Under the pieces are notes generated by a model. The model did not search any database, was not told the DNA's origin, and saw only the letters and a list, made by a program, of their open reading frames with translations. Source: Peteryoungia aggregata LMG 23059 (GTDB lineage: Bacteria; Pseudomonadota; Alphaproteobacteria; Rhizobiales; Rhizobiaceae). Taken from it: 64,000 bases of DNA. Below, piece after piece: positions 1 to 8,463 of the stretch. The DNA lies in NCBI RefSeq assembly GCF_030814435.1, contig NZ_JAUSUW010000007.1:62001-126000 (forward strand). Direction: 5' to 3'. Numbering within the stretch: position 1 is the stretch's first letter; each line of letters starts with the position of its first letter. Both the position numbers and the translations under genes were made by a program.

Positions 1-536
1 AGCACGCCGTACAGCAGTGCTTCTGCCGTGGGGGGACAGCCCGGCACGTAGATATCGACCGGCACGACGCGGTCGCAGCCGCGCACGACGGAATAGGAAT
101 AGTGATAGTAGCCGCCGCCATTGGCGCAGGAACCCATCGAGATCACGTAACGCGGCTCCGGCATCTGGTCATAGACCTTGCGGAGCGCGGGCGCCATCTT
201 GTTGGTCAGCGTGCCGGCGACGATCATCACGTCGGACTGGCGCGGGCTGGCGCGCGGCGCAAAGCCGAATCGCTCGACGTCGTAGCGCGGCATGGAGAGC
301 TGCATCATCTCGACGGCGCAGCAGGCCAGACCAAAGGTCATCCACATCAGCGAGCCCGTGCGGGCCCAGTTGATCAACTCGTCGGTCGAGGTCACAAGGA
401 AGCCCTTGTCGGCCAACTCGTTGTTGATCTCGCCAAAGAAACGATCATCGGCGCCAACAGGCTTGCCGGTGTTCGGGTCGATGATGCCCTTCGCCTGTGG
501 CGCGATCATCGTCGTATCGGACTGGATCACTCCCAT
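1..536 (-). CDS. nuoB: NADH-quinone oxidoreductase subunit B (partial, 3' end outside window)
   Basis: This is subunit B of respiratory complex I, which carries iron-sulfur cluster N2, the last electron donor to quinone. The visible 178 residues show the N2 cysteines: the CC pair at 72-73, Cys137 in GSCANGG and Cys167 in PGCPP. The reading frame is open to the window edge, so the C-terminus is cut off. The ATG at 536 lies inside the end of nuoA, a 10-base overlap that indicates translational coupling in the nuo operon, which reads leftward out of the window. Identity is very secure. Confidence 0.96.
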   Translation of the reverse strand, partial: MGVIQSDTTMIAPQAKGIIDPNTGKPVGADDRFFGEINNELADKGFLVTSTDELINWARTGSLMWMTFGLACCAVEMMQLSMPRYDVERFGFAPRASPRQSDVMIVAGTLTNKMAPALRKVYDQMPEPRYVISMGSCANGGGYYHYSYSVVRGCDRVVPVDIYVPGCPPTAEALLYGV

Positions 537-892
537 TCGAGCGCCCCCTTCTTCCATTCATAGATAAAGCCGACGGTGAGAACACCGAGGAAAACCATCA
601 TCGACCAGAAGCCAAACCAGCCGATCTCACCAAAGGAAACTGCCCAGGGGAACAGGAAGGCGACTTCGAGATCGAAGATGATGAAGAGGATCGACACCAG
701 GTAGAATCGGATGTCGAACTTCATGCGCGCATCGTCGAACGCGTTGAAGCCGCACTCGTAGGCCGACAGCTTCTCCGAATCAGGCGCCTTGTAGGCAACG
801 GCAAAGGGCGCCACCAGGAGCGCAATACCGATGATCAAGGATATGCCGATGAAGATGGCGATCGGAAGGTAAGAACTGAGCAGATCAGTCAT
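527..892 (-). CDS. nuoA: NADH-quinone oxidoreductase subunit A
   Basis: Small membrane subunit of complex I (121 aa), with three hydrophobic segments at about 8-35, 62-82 and 90-110 and the conserved loop containing YECGF (Cys47), which lies near the quinone site. The frame opens further upstream, but the start was set at the ATG at 892 because [10 protein letters not shown] is the typical NuoA N-terminus. It is the first nuo gene here and overlaps nuoB by 10 bases. The operon promoter should lie between here and the tRNA-Asp gene at 1158; I could not pick a convincing one. Confidence 0.95.
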   Translation of the reverse strand: MTDLLSSYLPIAIFIGISLIIGIALLVAPFAVAYKAPDSEKLSAYECGFNAFDDARMKFDIRFYLVSILFIIFDLEVAFLFPWAVSFGEIGWFGFWSMMVFLGVLTVGFIYEWKKGALEWE

Positions 893-1157
893 CATATCAC
901 CCTGCTTGTCTCGCATGCCTGACGGCATTTAGGGCGGAGGCGACAAGCCGTAAAGAGAGTTGCAACGCGCCGTGGTTAGCGCAGGCAGCCACCCAGCGCA
1001 AGTCCAACCAAAGCCTTTTCACCGATACCGGATAGCACCTTACCAGCGGGTAAAATGCCTGTCTCGCGCAATCGCGCGTGCAGCGCAAAAAGACACAGCT
1101 ATGATGGTGCGATCATCGTTCGCGAATATGGAGGATTTGACTTCGGAGAAAAAGAAG

Positions 1158-1234
1158 TGGCGCGAGTGACGGGGCTCGAACCCGCGACCTCCGGCGTGAC
1201 AGGCCGGCACTCTAACCGACTGAGCTACACCCGC
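1158..1234 (-). tRNA. tRNA-Asp (GTC), distal copy
   Basis: This 77-nt cloverleaf has acceptor GCGGGTG pairing with CACTCGC, discriminator G and an encoded CCA. The anticodon loop CTGTCAC gives GTC (Asp). It is the second gene of a tandem pair transcribed leftward, and it differs from the copy at 1299-1375 by one D-loop base. A T-rich run follows the CCA on the transcribed strand. Confidence 0.95.
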
Positions 1235-1298
1235 GCATTTCATGGGGTTGGTCCCATGTCTTCGCTGCCTTAAGCAGCATGCCCTGAAGGCTTTGGAA

Positions 1299-1375
1299 TG
1301 GCGCGAGTGACGGGGCTCGAACCCGCGACCTCCGGCGTGACAGGCCGGCACTCTAACCAACTGAGCTACACCCGC
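1299..1375 (-). tRNA. tRNA-Asp (GTC), proximal copy
   Basis: This 77-nt tRNA has anticodon GTC, T-arm GGTTCGA and an encoded CCA. It is separated from the next tRNA-Asp by 64 bases. A near-consensus promoter (TTGACA, 17 bases, TAGAGA) lies 62 bases upstream, so both copies are probably made from one transcript. Confidence 0.95.
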
Positions 1376-1436
1376 GCATTTCCAAATCGGGGTTCAAGGC
1401 GATCCCCGTCGAGCGGCTTGCCGTTCGATGAGCGGC

Positions 1437-1465
1437 TCTCTACGGGGTTCATCTGGAGGTGTCAA
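1437..1465 (-). promoter_or_regulatory. Sigma-70 type promoter of the tRNA-Asp pair
   Basis: On the minus strand TTGACA (1465-1460) and TAGAGA (1442-1437) are separated by exactly 17 bases, close to the housekeeping consensus. The predicted start near 1430 is about 55 bases before the first tRNA-Asp. The rest of the 1376-1713 gap between the Asp and Val tRNAs holds no credible gene. Confidence 0.7.
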
Positions 1466-1645
1466 GCAGCTTTCAAGACAAAACCGTGACCGCCCGATTT
1501 TTTGCCCAGCCCCCTCCCCCGGGCTTGCCGAGAGCCTGTTGTTCGCGACAACGCGCCGCAGGCGGAAAACAGGGATTCTCTTGGCTTATCCACATGACGC
1601 TCATGGCCGGATGACAAAAAAACAAAAAAATCTGCACAAACGCTC

Positions 1646-1674
1646 TTGCAGATTTTCTGCGATCCGCATAGATC
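1646..1674 (+). promoter_or_regulatory. Possible promoter of tRNA-Val
   Basis: TTGCAG (1646-1651) and TAGATC (1669-1674) are spaced by 17 bases and end 39 bases before the 5' end of the tRNA-Val gene. The match is moderate, so this is a prediction from position and spacing only. Confidence 0.4.
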
Positions 1675-1713
1675 ACGGCCACCGACGCGGCGGACATGAT
1701 CCGGCAAGCGTAG

Positions 1714-1789
1714 GGGCGATTAGCTCAGTTGGTAGAGCGCCTCGTTTACACCGAGGATGTCGGGAGTTCGAGTCTCTCATCGCCCACCA
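1714..1789 (+). tRNA. tRNA-Val (TAC)
   Basis: This 76-nt cloverleaf has acceptor GGGCGAT pairing with ATCGCCC, an encoded CCA, D-arm GCTCAGTTGGTAGAGC and anticodon loop TTTACAC, giving TAC (Val). It is transcribed divergently from the tRNA-Asp pair and convergently with the channel gene at 1964. Confidence 0.95.
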
Positions 1790-1884
1790 TTTTCTTCCTT
1801 CAGATTGCCTGCTTGTTGTCTGCGTGAGATTGCGTGTGCATTGGTTTACGCCGCCTGCTAATCTGTATTTCTCGCCAAAACGCA

Positions 1885-1914
1885 AAACGGACGACACCCT
1901 TGGGTCCCGTCCGT
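1885..1914 (-). terminator. Intrinsic terminator of the channel gene
   Basis: An interrupted inverted repeat (ACGGACG at 1887-1893, CGTCCGT at 1908-1914, with a nested ACCC/GGGT) is followed on the minus strand by TTTTGCGTTTTG. It lies about 50 bases beyond the stop of the gene at 1964. Confidence 0.65.
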
Positions 1915-1963
1915 TCACTAAGGTCTATGTGGGGCGAATGATTCGTCGACCCCTTTCTCGCCC

Positions 1964-3871
1964 TCAGTCCTGCGCCAGGACGATCACCATGTCTTTCTCG
2001 GTATAAGCGAGCAGTTCCGAACGGTTCGGGTTCACGACGACACCGCCGAGATTGCGCTCGTCGGCATCCCCTGCCCGCTGACGGCGGTGGCCGATGGCGA
2101 TTTCGCCGCGACGGAGGGCCGAGAGCGCGACGGTGAAGAAATTCACAGGCTGCGAGATATCCACATAGTCGCTCATGGGGCGCATGTAGATCTCAGAGCC
2201 TTCGACATCCAGCAACTCGTCGAAGATCGCCGCCATGAACTCGTTCTCGGAGGCCTGGGCCAGCATCAAGCTGACCAGCTTGTTGCTCACGACGAAATCG
2301 TCGGCGCGGGTGACTTCCGCAAGCTCGCGGTTGCGGACATCCGTCATCTCGCTCACCACATTGATGTGGAGGCCTGCGGTCTCGGCAATCTTGCGCAGGT
2401 GGAGCAGCGTGATCAGCGTGCGCGTGTCGGCCGATTGCATCGACATGTCATCGCTATAACCCAGCACCAGCACATGGTCGTAGGAGGGGATGTCGAGCGC
2501 CTCGAGGGCGGCCCGGCTGCTGGTATCGATCACCACATGGGAGACGCTCATATTGTCGTTCGGCAAGGTCAGCGCGGCGATATCGGCCTCGAATTTCGGG
2601 GTGCTGGCGGCCACTGTGAGCACGGATCCCGGGGCCACGTAGCGGCCGAGTTCGGTCGCGATGATCGGACCGCGGCGGTTCCAGCCGAGGACCAGCGTGC
2701 GTTCGGCGGTGGGGGCCTGAGGATTCGACTGGAGGATTGCGCCCTGGGCAATCTGCGGGGCACCGTTCCAAGTCTGAATGGATGCGTCGTCCTCGGCAAT
2801 GATCACCAGCCGCTCACCGGGAGCGATCGTGCGATTCGGAGACGGGTTGAGATGGATCTTGCCCTCTGCATCGCAGATGCCGATCAGGGTGCTGGTCTCG
2901 TACGACATGACCGCCGCACCGAATGGCTTGCCCTCCAGTGCCGGCTGGGGAAGCGTGTAGATCTCGCAGCCGTCGAAATCGAGCAGTTCGGTATAGACTG
3001 CGGACAGGCCCGACTGGCGGCTGGTATGCACGACGATCCGGGAAATGAGATCGTCGGCCAGCACCAGCTGCAACTCGTTGCCGCCAACGATTCGCGCGAC
3101 CTCCGTATTCTGCGCATCACGGATCTCGCCCGCGATCATGTAAGGCTCAGGGCGGCGGTTGGGGTCGTTCACCAGAGCGAGAACCGACTTGATGACCTGG
3201 GAATCAGGATCCTCGCTCTCGGGCGACAGGACGATGATCGAGCGGGAGGTGTGCGGGTTGACGATCGACAGATCGAAGAGATCGGTCGGGTCGCCGCTGC
3301 GGCAGATGATCTTGGTGTTCTTCAGATCGCCCACCTTGTCGGCGATCTCCTCCTCCATCTCCACCTTGTCCTTGTTAGCCATGATGACAATGCGCGGACG
3401 GTGGCGGCTCTGGTTGGCGATGACGAGCTCGGAAATGACGTCGAAAATCGAGGCCGACCAATTGAGGATGATCGTGTGGTCACTTTCGAGAACACGCGAG
3501 CGGCCCTTGCGCAATTCGTCGAGCTTGTTTTCGAGGCCTGAGCTGATGACACCGATCAAGGCTGAGAAGACGAAGATACCGGCCAGCGTCACGACAAGCG
3601 CGACGAGTCGGAAGCCCCAACCCTGGTCGCCGCCCATGGTGCCTGCATCGAAGGTTCGCATCAGCGATTCCCAGGTGCCTTCGATAAAGCTCACCGGTTC
3701 GCCGCCTTCGGGCGCAATACCGGTGAGCGCGAGGAAGGCGCCAGCCAGGCTGATCACCACCAGCGAGATCAGCGCCAGCCAGCCAATCAGCGCGATCGCA
3801 CCACCGGCCATGCTCTTGTCGAACTCATAGCGCAACCGCGCGCGCCAACCTGCACTCGTCTTCTTCGTCAT
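1964..3871 (-). CDS. CASTOR/POLLUX-related ion channel with RCK/TrkA-N-like domains
   Basis: This 635-aa protein has two N-terminal membrane helices (about 22-50 and 88-111) flanking a pore-like segment near 65-82 that contains FDAGTMGGD. A long cytosolic part follows with two NAD-binding/RCK-like halves, the first opening near residue 131 with HTIILNWS. This is the architecture of bacterial relatives of the plant CASTOR and POLLUX symbiosis channels, as opposed to Trk or Kch proteins. The ATG at 3871 was chosen because the upstream extension lacks membrane or domain features and AGGGGGTCGAG precedes this ATG. It is a single-gene unit with its own terminator. The conducted ion and the ligand are unknown. 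Confidence 0.8.
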   Translation of the reverse strand: MTKKTSAGWRARLRYEFDKSMAGGAIALIGWLALISLVVISLAGAFLALTGIAPEGGEPVSFIEGTWESLMRTFDAGTMGGDQGWGFRLVALVVTLAGIFVFSALIGVISSGLENKLDELRKGRSRVLESDHTIILNWSASIFDVISELVIANQSRHRPRIVIMANKDKVEMEEEIADKVGDLKNTKIICRSGDPTDLFDLSIVNPHTSRSIIVLSPESEDPDSQVIKSVLALVNDPNRRPEPYMIAGEIRDAQNTEVARIVGGNELQLVLADDLISRIVVHTSRQSGLSAVYTELLDFDGCEIYTLPQPALEGKPFGAAVMSYETSTLIGICDAEGKIHLNPSPNRTIAPGERLVIIAEDDASIQTWNGAPQIAQGAILQSNPQAPTAERTLVLGWNRRGPIIATELGRYVAPGSVLTVAASTPKFEADIAALTLPNDNMSVSHVVIDTSSRAALEALDIPSYDHVLVLGYSDDMSMQSADTRTLITLLHLRKIAETAGLHINVVSEMTDVRNRELAEVTRADDFVVSNKLVSLMLAQASENEFMAAIFDELLDVEGSEIYMRPMSDYVDISQPVNFFTVALSALRRGEIAIGHRRQRAGDADERNLGGVVVNPNRSELLAYTEKDMVIVLAQD

Positions 3872-4032
3872 ATCTCGACCCCCTGATGGAACGTAGAAAG
3901 CCGGGATCGCAGGCGGGCCGTTAACATTCCGTGAGAATAGCGAGCGGGGTGGCCGATGGACCCTGAAAAAGTCACAGGCGCGTGAGTTTCTGGTGATCGA
4001 GAGGATGTCGGCGGATGCGGCACCATGCAAAA

Positions 4033-4058
4033 GACCCGCAGACTTATATCTGCGGGTC
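4033..4058 (-). terminator. Intrinsic terminator of the DapA-like gene
   Basis: A perfect 10-bp stem (GACCCGCAGA / TCTGCGGGTC) with loop CTTATA is followed on the minus strand by TTTTGC. It sits 26 bases after the stop of the DapA-like gene. Confidence 0.8.
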
Positions 4059-4083
4059 CCCAGATTTCGCAGCCTGTCAGGTC

Positions 4084-4986
4084 TTACTTGCCGCCGATCG
4101 GGCGGGTCGCGGCGGCCTTTTCGACCATCGCAGTGACTTCCGCACGACGGGCGCCCTGAAGCGGCATGCGCGGCATGCGGACGCGCTCGGAGCCGCGGCC
4201 CATGATCTGTTCGGCGAGCTTGATCGACTGAACGAGGTCGTGTTCGGCATCGAGATGCAGAAGCGGCATGAACCAGCGGTAGATGCGGCGGGCTTCCATC
4301 CAGTCGCCACGGTCGGCGGCGGCGACGAGCGCCACCGATTCGGCCGGGAAAGCGCTGGTGAGACCAGAGACCCAGCCCTTGGCGCCGAGCATCAGGCCTT
4401 CAAGCGCCACGTCGTCGAGGCCGGCGAAGATGTCGTAGCGATCACCGAAGGCGTTGATCAGGTCGGTGAAGCGGCGTGGATCGGGCGCGCTTTCCTTGAC
4501 GGCCTTGATGTTCTTTACGCCATCGAGCGCTTCCAGCACTTCGGCACCGATGTTGACGCGGTAGGCCGGCGGGTTGTTGTAGAGCATGATCGGCAGGCCG
4601 GTCGCGTCGGCCACCGTCTTGAAATGGGCAACCAGTTCATGCGGCTTGGGCACATAGACCATGGCCGGCAGAAGCATCAGGCCGTCGGCGCCGATCTTTT
4701 CCGCATCGCGAGCATAGGCGGATGCGCGGCGGGTGTCGAATTCCGACACGCCCGTCACGATCGGCACGCGGCCATTCACCACCTCGACGGCAGCCTTCAG
4801 GATCGTGCGCTTTTCCTCCGGATCGAGCGAGTTGTTCTCGCCGCAGGTGCCCATGACGATCAGGCCATTGACGCCGTCGTTGACGAGGGCGTCGAGCACA
4901 CGCTGCGTGGCGTCGATGTCGACCGAGAGATCTTCATGGAATTGAGTCGTTGCGGCGGGGAATACGCCGTGCCAGCCAGTGGTCAT
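4084..4986 (-). CDS. Dihydrodipicolinate synthase/N-acetylneuraminate lyase family aldolase
   Basis: A (beta/alpha)8 class I aldolase of 300 aa. The pyruvate-binding GTCGENN lies near 46-52, the proton-relay tyrosine is Tyr136 (LYNNPPAY) and the Schiff-base lysine is Lys164 (KAVKES). The true dapA is usually elsewhere in rhizobia. Pairing with an FCD-type GntR regulator suggests a catabolic enzyme acting on a keto-acid sugar or hydroxyproline-derived compound. The substrate cannot be read from the sequence. The ATG at 4986 has AGGAG seven bases upstream; a longer frame from 5016 lacks a ribosome site. Three palindromes lie just upstream. Confidence 0.85.
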   Translation of the reverse strand: MTTGWHGVFPAATTQFHEDLSVDIDATQRVLDALVNDGVNGLIVMGTCGENNSLDPEEKRTILKAAVEVVNGRVPIVTGVSEFDTRRASAYARDAEKIGADGLMLLPAMVYVPKPHELVAHFKTVADATGLPIMLYNNPPAYRVNIGAEVLEALDGVKNIKAVKESAPDPRRFTDLINAFGDRYDIFAGLDDVALEGLMLGAKGWVSGLTSAFPAESVALVAAADRGDWMEARRIYRWFMPLLHLDAEHDLVQSIKLAEQIMGRGSERVRMPRMPLQGARRAEVTAMVEKAAATRPIGGK

Positions 4987-5005
4987 GGGAAGCTCCTGTT
5001 GATGA

Positions 5006-5037
5006 GGTGAATTCACCGTATACAGTTTGTCGACAAA
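5006..5037 (-). promoter_or_regulatory. Cluster of three palindromes, probable GntR operator
   Basis: Three palindromes lie 20-51 bases before the DapA-like start: GGTGAATTCACC (5006-5017), GTATAC (5018-5023) and TTTGTCGACAAA (5026-5037). GntR/FadR-family dimers commonly bind short palindromes with a TTGTnnACAA-like core, so the last one is the best operator candidate. A possible promoter, CCTTGC-16-TATACG, would place it in the spacer. Confidence 0.55.
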
Positions 5038-5083
5038 AGCAAGGGGCGTGTTTCAGGGACTGCTGAAACGGGTGATTTGCGGG

Positions 5084-5812
5084 TCAGAGGTTGGGGAGTT
5101 TGGCGGCGGCAATGTTGCGCGCCACGTAATCCTGGATCTGGCGGACGATCTGGTCGGCATGGGCGATCGAGAGCCTGTCCGCCTCTTCCACATCGCCGGA
5201 GCGGATCGCCTCGATGATCTTCTCATGCTCCTCGACATAGCGGCGCGGCAGACGGTCATCGAAGGTCTGGTAGTAGAGGCGCAGGATCCGGCGGCCCTCA
5301 TCCAGCAGACGGGCGAAGAAGGTTGTGTAGTAGGGATTGCCGGCGCGTTCCGCGATGGCGACATGGAATTCCCTGTTCGCCTCGATCATGGCAAAGGCGT
5401 CCTGCGCCTCGACCGCCTGGGCAAAAGCGTCCTGGTGGCGAACGATCTCTGCCATCCATGCCTCGCCGGAGCGCTGGGCAGCACCGCGCGTGGTGACGCG
5501 GTACATCAGGCAGAGCGCCTCGAAATATGTCGGCAGGCTGGAAAAATCGATGACGGCGACGATCGTGTTGCGGTTGGGCAGGCTGGTGACCAGGCCTTCG
5601 GAGGTCAGCCGGAGCAGCGCTTCGCGAATCGGTGTGCGGGACATGCCGAAATGTTCGGAGAGGCGCGTTTCGTCGAGCGGGCTGCCCGGTGGGCGCTCCA
5701 TGGTCAGGATTTCGTGGCGCAGCGCCTTGTAGACCGATTCGGTGCCAGAGCCGCGGGCGCGCGGCCCCTCGCCCTTCATGGTCTCGGTGTCTGCGCTGCT
5801 TGCCTCGTCCAT
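5084..5812 (-). CDS. GntR family regulator, FadR/FCD subfamily
   Basis: A 242-aa regulator. A winged helix-turn-helix occupies about residues 25-90 (LSEHFGMSRTPIREALLRL), and an all-helical FCD ligand domain fills the rest, with a family-typical length. It precedes the DapA-like gene in the same direction by 97 bases, and the palindromes in that gap suggest local control of that gene. The start at 5812 is not backed by a strong ribosome site; an in-frame ATG at 5779 is the alternative. Ligands of this subfamily are usually organic acids. Confidence 0.85.
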   Translation of the reverse strand: MDEASSADTETMKGEGPRARGSGTESVYKALRHEILTMERPPGSPLDETRLSEHFGMSRTPIREALLRLTSEGLVTSLPNRNTIVAVIDFSSLPTYFEALCLMYRVTTRGAAQRSGEAWMAEIVRHQDAFAQAVEAQDAFAMIEANREFHVAIAERAGNPYYTTFFARLLDEGRRILRLYYQTFDDRLPRRYVEEHEKIIEAIRSGDVEEADRLSIAHADQIVRQIQDYVARNIAAAKLPNL

Positions 5813-5922
5813 GCCTGTCGTCCCGCTCTATCGGCAACCGCCGCAGCCTGCCGTTCGGCGCCAGAACAGCGGCGAACGGTCACGAAAGTCAAGGCTGGCA
5901 TTCACGGGACAGAGTGAGGCCC

Positions 5923-6939
5923 TTACGCCTGAAGTTCGCGGCGGGCCTCGAGATACCATTCGACGAAGGCCTTCACGCCGTCTTCCAGCTTCGTGGTCGG
6001 CGTGTAGCCGGTCAGCGCCTGCAGGAGATCCGGTGCTGCATAAGTGCGCGGTACGTCGCCCTTCTGCATCGGCAGCATGTGGCGGATCGCCGGCTGGCCG
6101 AGCGCCTTTTCCACCAATGCGACGAAGTCCATGAGGTTTTCCGGCTGGCCGCCGCCGATATTGACCAGGCGGAACGGCGCCTGGTGGGAGAGAGTTTCGA
6201 TTCGATTATCGACGACGCGATTCGATTCGTCCGGGATGACATGCGAGATCCGCACGATCGCCTCGACGAGATCGTCGATATAGGTGAAGTCGCGGCTCAT
6301 ATTGCCTTCGCCATAGATCTCGATCGGCTCACCGTTCAGCATCAGATCGACGAACTTGAACAGCGCCATGTCAGGCCGGCCCCAGGGGCCATAGACGGTG
6401 AAGAAGCGGAAGGCCGTGGTCGGCGTCTTGTAGAGATGGGCATGGGCATGCGCCATCAGCTCCATCGACTTCTTTGTGGCCGCATAGATGGTCAGCGGCT
6501 CGTCTGCCCGATCCGTCTCGCGGAAGGGCACCGTCGGATTGGCGCCGTAGATCGACGACGTAGAGGCCAGCATCAGGTGCTTGACCTTGTGGCGCTCGGC
6601 AAGCTCGATGATGTTGTACGAGCCGGTGACGTTGGACGTCAGGTAGGATTGCGGGTTTTCCAGGCTGTAGCGCACGCCCGCCTGGGCCGCGAGATGGATC
6701 ACCACATCCGGCTTGGCCGTGGCCATGGCCTCTTCAACGGCCGCACGATCCTCCAGCATGGCGATCATGGGCCGGAAGGCCGGATACTGGGCGAGCGCTG
6801 CATGGCGCATCTGCTTGAGCTTGACGTTGTAATAGGGTGTCATGCCGTCGAAGCCGGTGACCTCATGGCCGTCCGCAAGCAGGCGGCGAGCAAGGTGGAA
6901 GCCGATGAAGCCGGCGGTGCCGGTGATGAAGTAATGCAT
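5923..6939 (-). CDS. lpsL: UDP-glucuronate 4-epimerase (NAD-dependent sugar epimerase)
   Basis: A short-chain dehydrogenase-type sugar nucleotide epimerase of 338 aa. It has a Rossmann motif TGTAGFIG at 6-13, SST near 126-128 and the catalytic Tyr152-x3-Lys156. It follows ugd by only two bases, so UDP-glucose would be oxidised to UDP-glucuronate and epimerised to UDP-galacturonate in one operon, as with rkpK-lpsL of Sinorhizobium. Galacturonate is used in rhizobial LPS core/lipid A and capsule. The ATG at 6939 was chosen because the upstream extension overlaps ugd. The epimerase class is certain; substrate assignment rests on the neighbour. Confidence 0.88.
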   Translation of the reverse strand: MHYFITGTAGFIGFHLARRLLADGHEVTGFDGMTPYYNVKLKQMRHAALAQYPAFRPMIAMLEDRAAVEEAMATAKPDVVIHLAAQAGVRYSLENPQSYLTSNVTGSYNIIELAERHKVKHLMLASTSSIYGANPTVPFRETDRADEPLTIYAATKKSMELMAHAHAHLYKTPTTAFRFFTVYGPWGRPDMALFKFVDLMLNGEPIEIYGEGNMSRDFTYIDDLVEAIVRISHVIPDESNRVVDNRIETLSHQAPFRLVNIGGGQPENLMDFVALVEKALGQPAIRHMLPMQKGDVPRTYAAPDLLQALTGYTPTTKLEDGVKAFVEWYLEARRELQA

Positions 6940-6941
6940 GC

Positions 6942-8258
6942 TCAATTCTTTGCCTTGCGCTTGCCGATCGGGAAATGGGCGAAGCCGTATTTCTCCATCT
7001 CCTCCGGCTTGTAGATGTTGCGCAGGTCGACGATGACGGGAGCCTTCATCTCCTGCTTCAGGCGGCGGAAGTCGAGTGCGCGGAACTCGTCCCATTCGGT
7101 GACGACGACGATTGCCTCGGCACCGGTCGCGATCTCATAAGGGTTCTTGCCATAGGTCACAGGCCCGAGCACGGCTTTGGCCGCCTCCATGCCCTCGGGG
7201 TCGAAGACATGGACGTCGGCGCCGCCATCGAGAAGCGCCTGGATGATGGTGATGGCGGGTGCATCGCGCATGTCGTCGGTATTCGGTTTGAAGGTCAGGC
7301 CGAGCACGGCGATCTTCTTGCCGCGGACATTGCCGTCACAGGCAGCGATCACCTTGCGGCCCATAGCGCGTTTTCGGTTGTCATTGATCGCGACCGTCGT
7401 CTCAATCAGCCGCATCGGGCTGCCGAAGTCCTGCGCCGTCTTGACCAGCGCCAGCGTGTCTTTCGGGAAGCAGGAGCCGCCATAGCCGGGACCGGCATGC
7501 AGGAACTTGTCACCAATGCGCTTGTCCATGCCGATGCCCTTGGCGACCTTCTGCACATCCGCACCGATATGTTCGCAGAGATCGGCAATCTCGTTGATGA
7601 AGGTGATCTTCATCGCGAGGAAGGCGTTAGCGGCATATTTGATCAATTCGGACGTCCGGCGTTCGCAGAAGTAGAGCGGCGCTTCGTTGAGATAGAGCGG
7701 ACGGTAGACTTCGCGCATGAGTTCGGTGGCGCGTTCGTCGCCCGTGCCGATGACGATGCGGTCGGGACGCTTGAAGTCGGAGATGGCAGCGCCTTCGCGC
7801 AGGAATTCGGGGTTCGAGACGACGGCGATGTCCTTCTCTGGGAATTCCTCACGGAAGATGCGCTCGATCTCGTCACCGGTGCCGACCGGTACGGTGGACT
7901 TGGTGACGACCACCGTGAAGCCGGTCACGGCAGCAGCGATCTCGCGGGCGGCGGCGTAGACGTAAGTGAGGTCGGCATGGCCGTCACCACGACGCGAGGG
8001 CGTGCCCACCGCGATGAAGACGACGTCGGCATTGGCGACCGGGCCTGCGAGATCGAGCGAAAAACTCAGGCGTCCGGAGGCGCGATTATGCGCGATAATG
8101 GCTTCAAGGCCCGGTTCGAAGATCGGCACTTCGCCGCGCTCCAGCGCCTCGACCTTCTCGGTCGACTTGTCGACACAGATCACCTCGTGACCGAAATCCG
8201 CCAGACAGGCTCCCGACACCAGGCCGACATAACCCGAACCGATCATCACAATGCGCAT
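6942..8258 (-). CDS. ugd: UDP-glucose 6-dehydrogenase
   Basis: Makes UDP-glucuronate from UDP-glucose with two NAD+. The 438-aa protein has an N-terminal Rossmann motif [10 protein letters not shown] at 7-16, a central helix and the catalytic Cys263 in [11 protein letters not shown], followed by the C-terminal UDP-binding domain. It is first in a two-gene unit with lpsL, and is equivalent to rhizobial rkpK. The roughly 200 bases upstream to the MFS gene stop must carry the promoter, but I see no clear consensus there. Confidence 0.95.
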   Translation of the reverse strand: MRIVMIGSGYVGLVSGACLADFGHEVICVDKSTEKVEALERGEVPIFEPGLEAIIAHNRASGRLSFSLDLAGPVANADVVFIAVGTPSRRGDGHADLTYVYAAAREIAAAVTGFTVVVTKSTVPVGTGDEIERIFREEFPEKDIAVVSNPEFLREGAAISDFKRPDRIVIGTGDERATELMREVYRPLYLNEAPLYFCERRTSELIKYAANAFLAMKITFINEIADLCEHIGADVQKVAKGIGMDKRIGDKFLHAGPGYGGSCFPKDTLALVKTAQDFGSPMRLIETTVAINDNRKRAMGRKVIAACDGNVRGKKIAVLGLTFKPNTDDMRDAPAITIIQALLDGGADVHVFDPEGMEAAKAVLGPVTYGKNPYEIATGAEAIVVVTEWDEFRALDFRRLKQEMKAPVIVDLRNIYKPEEMEKYGFAHFPIGKRKAKN

Positions 8259-8463
8259 TCAACACCTATATCGACCAAATATTGCACCCGAGCCCACGGC
8301 TTTGCCGGTTGTGGAGCATAAAACACGACACAGAGATGACAAACCGTGAACGCCAACAGCGTTCTGCGATGAAACTGAACAAAGTAGTCAGTTTGCCGCG
8401 CGCCGATAGCTTAAGGTGCCGATCTACCGGCCAGCTACAGATCTGTCAAAGACGCTGGAGCGC

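Noticed and set aside
1040..2006. Several frames over the tRNA genes, including repeated arginine-rich peptides
   Set aside because: They are translations of the tRNA-Asp and tRNA-Val genes and their spacers; the repeated peptide is just the duplicated tRNA-Asp sequence.
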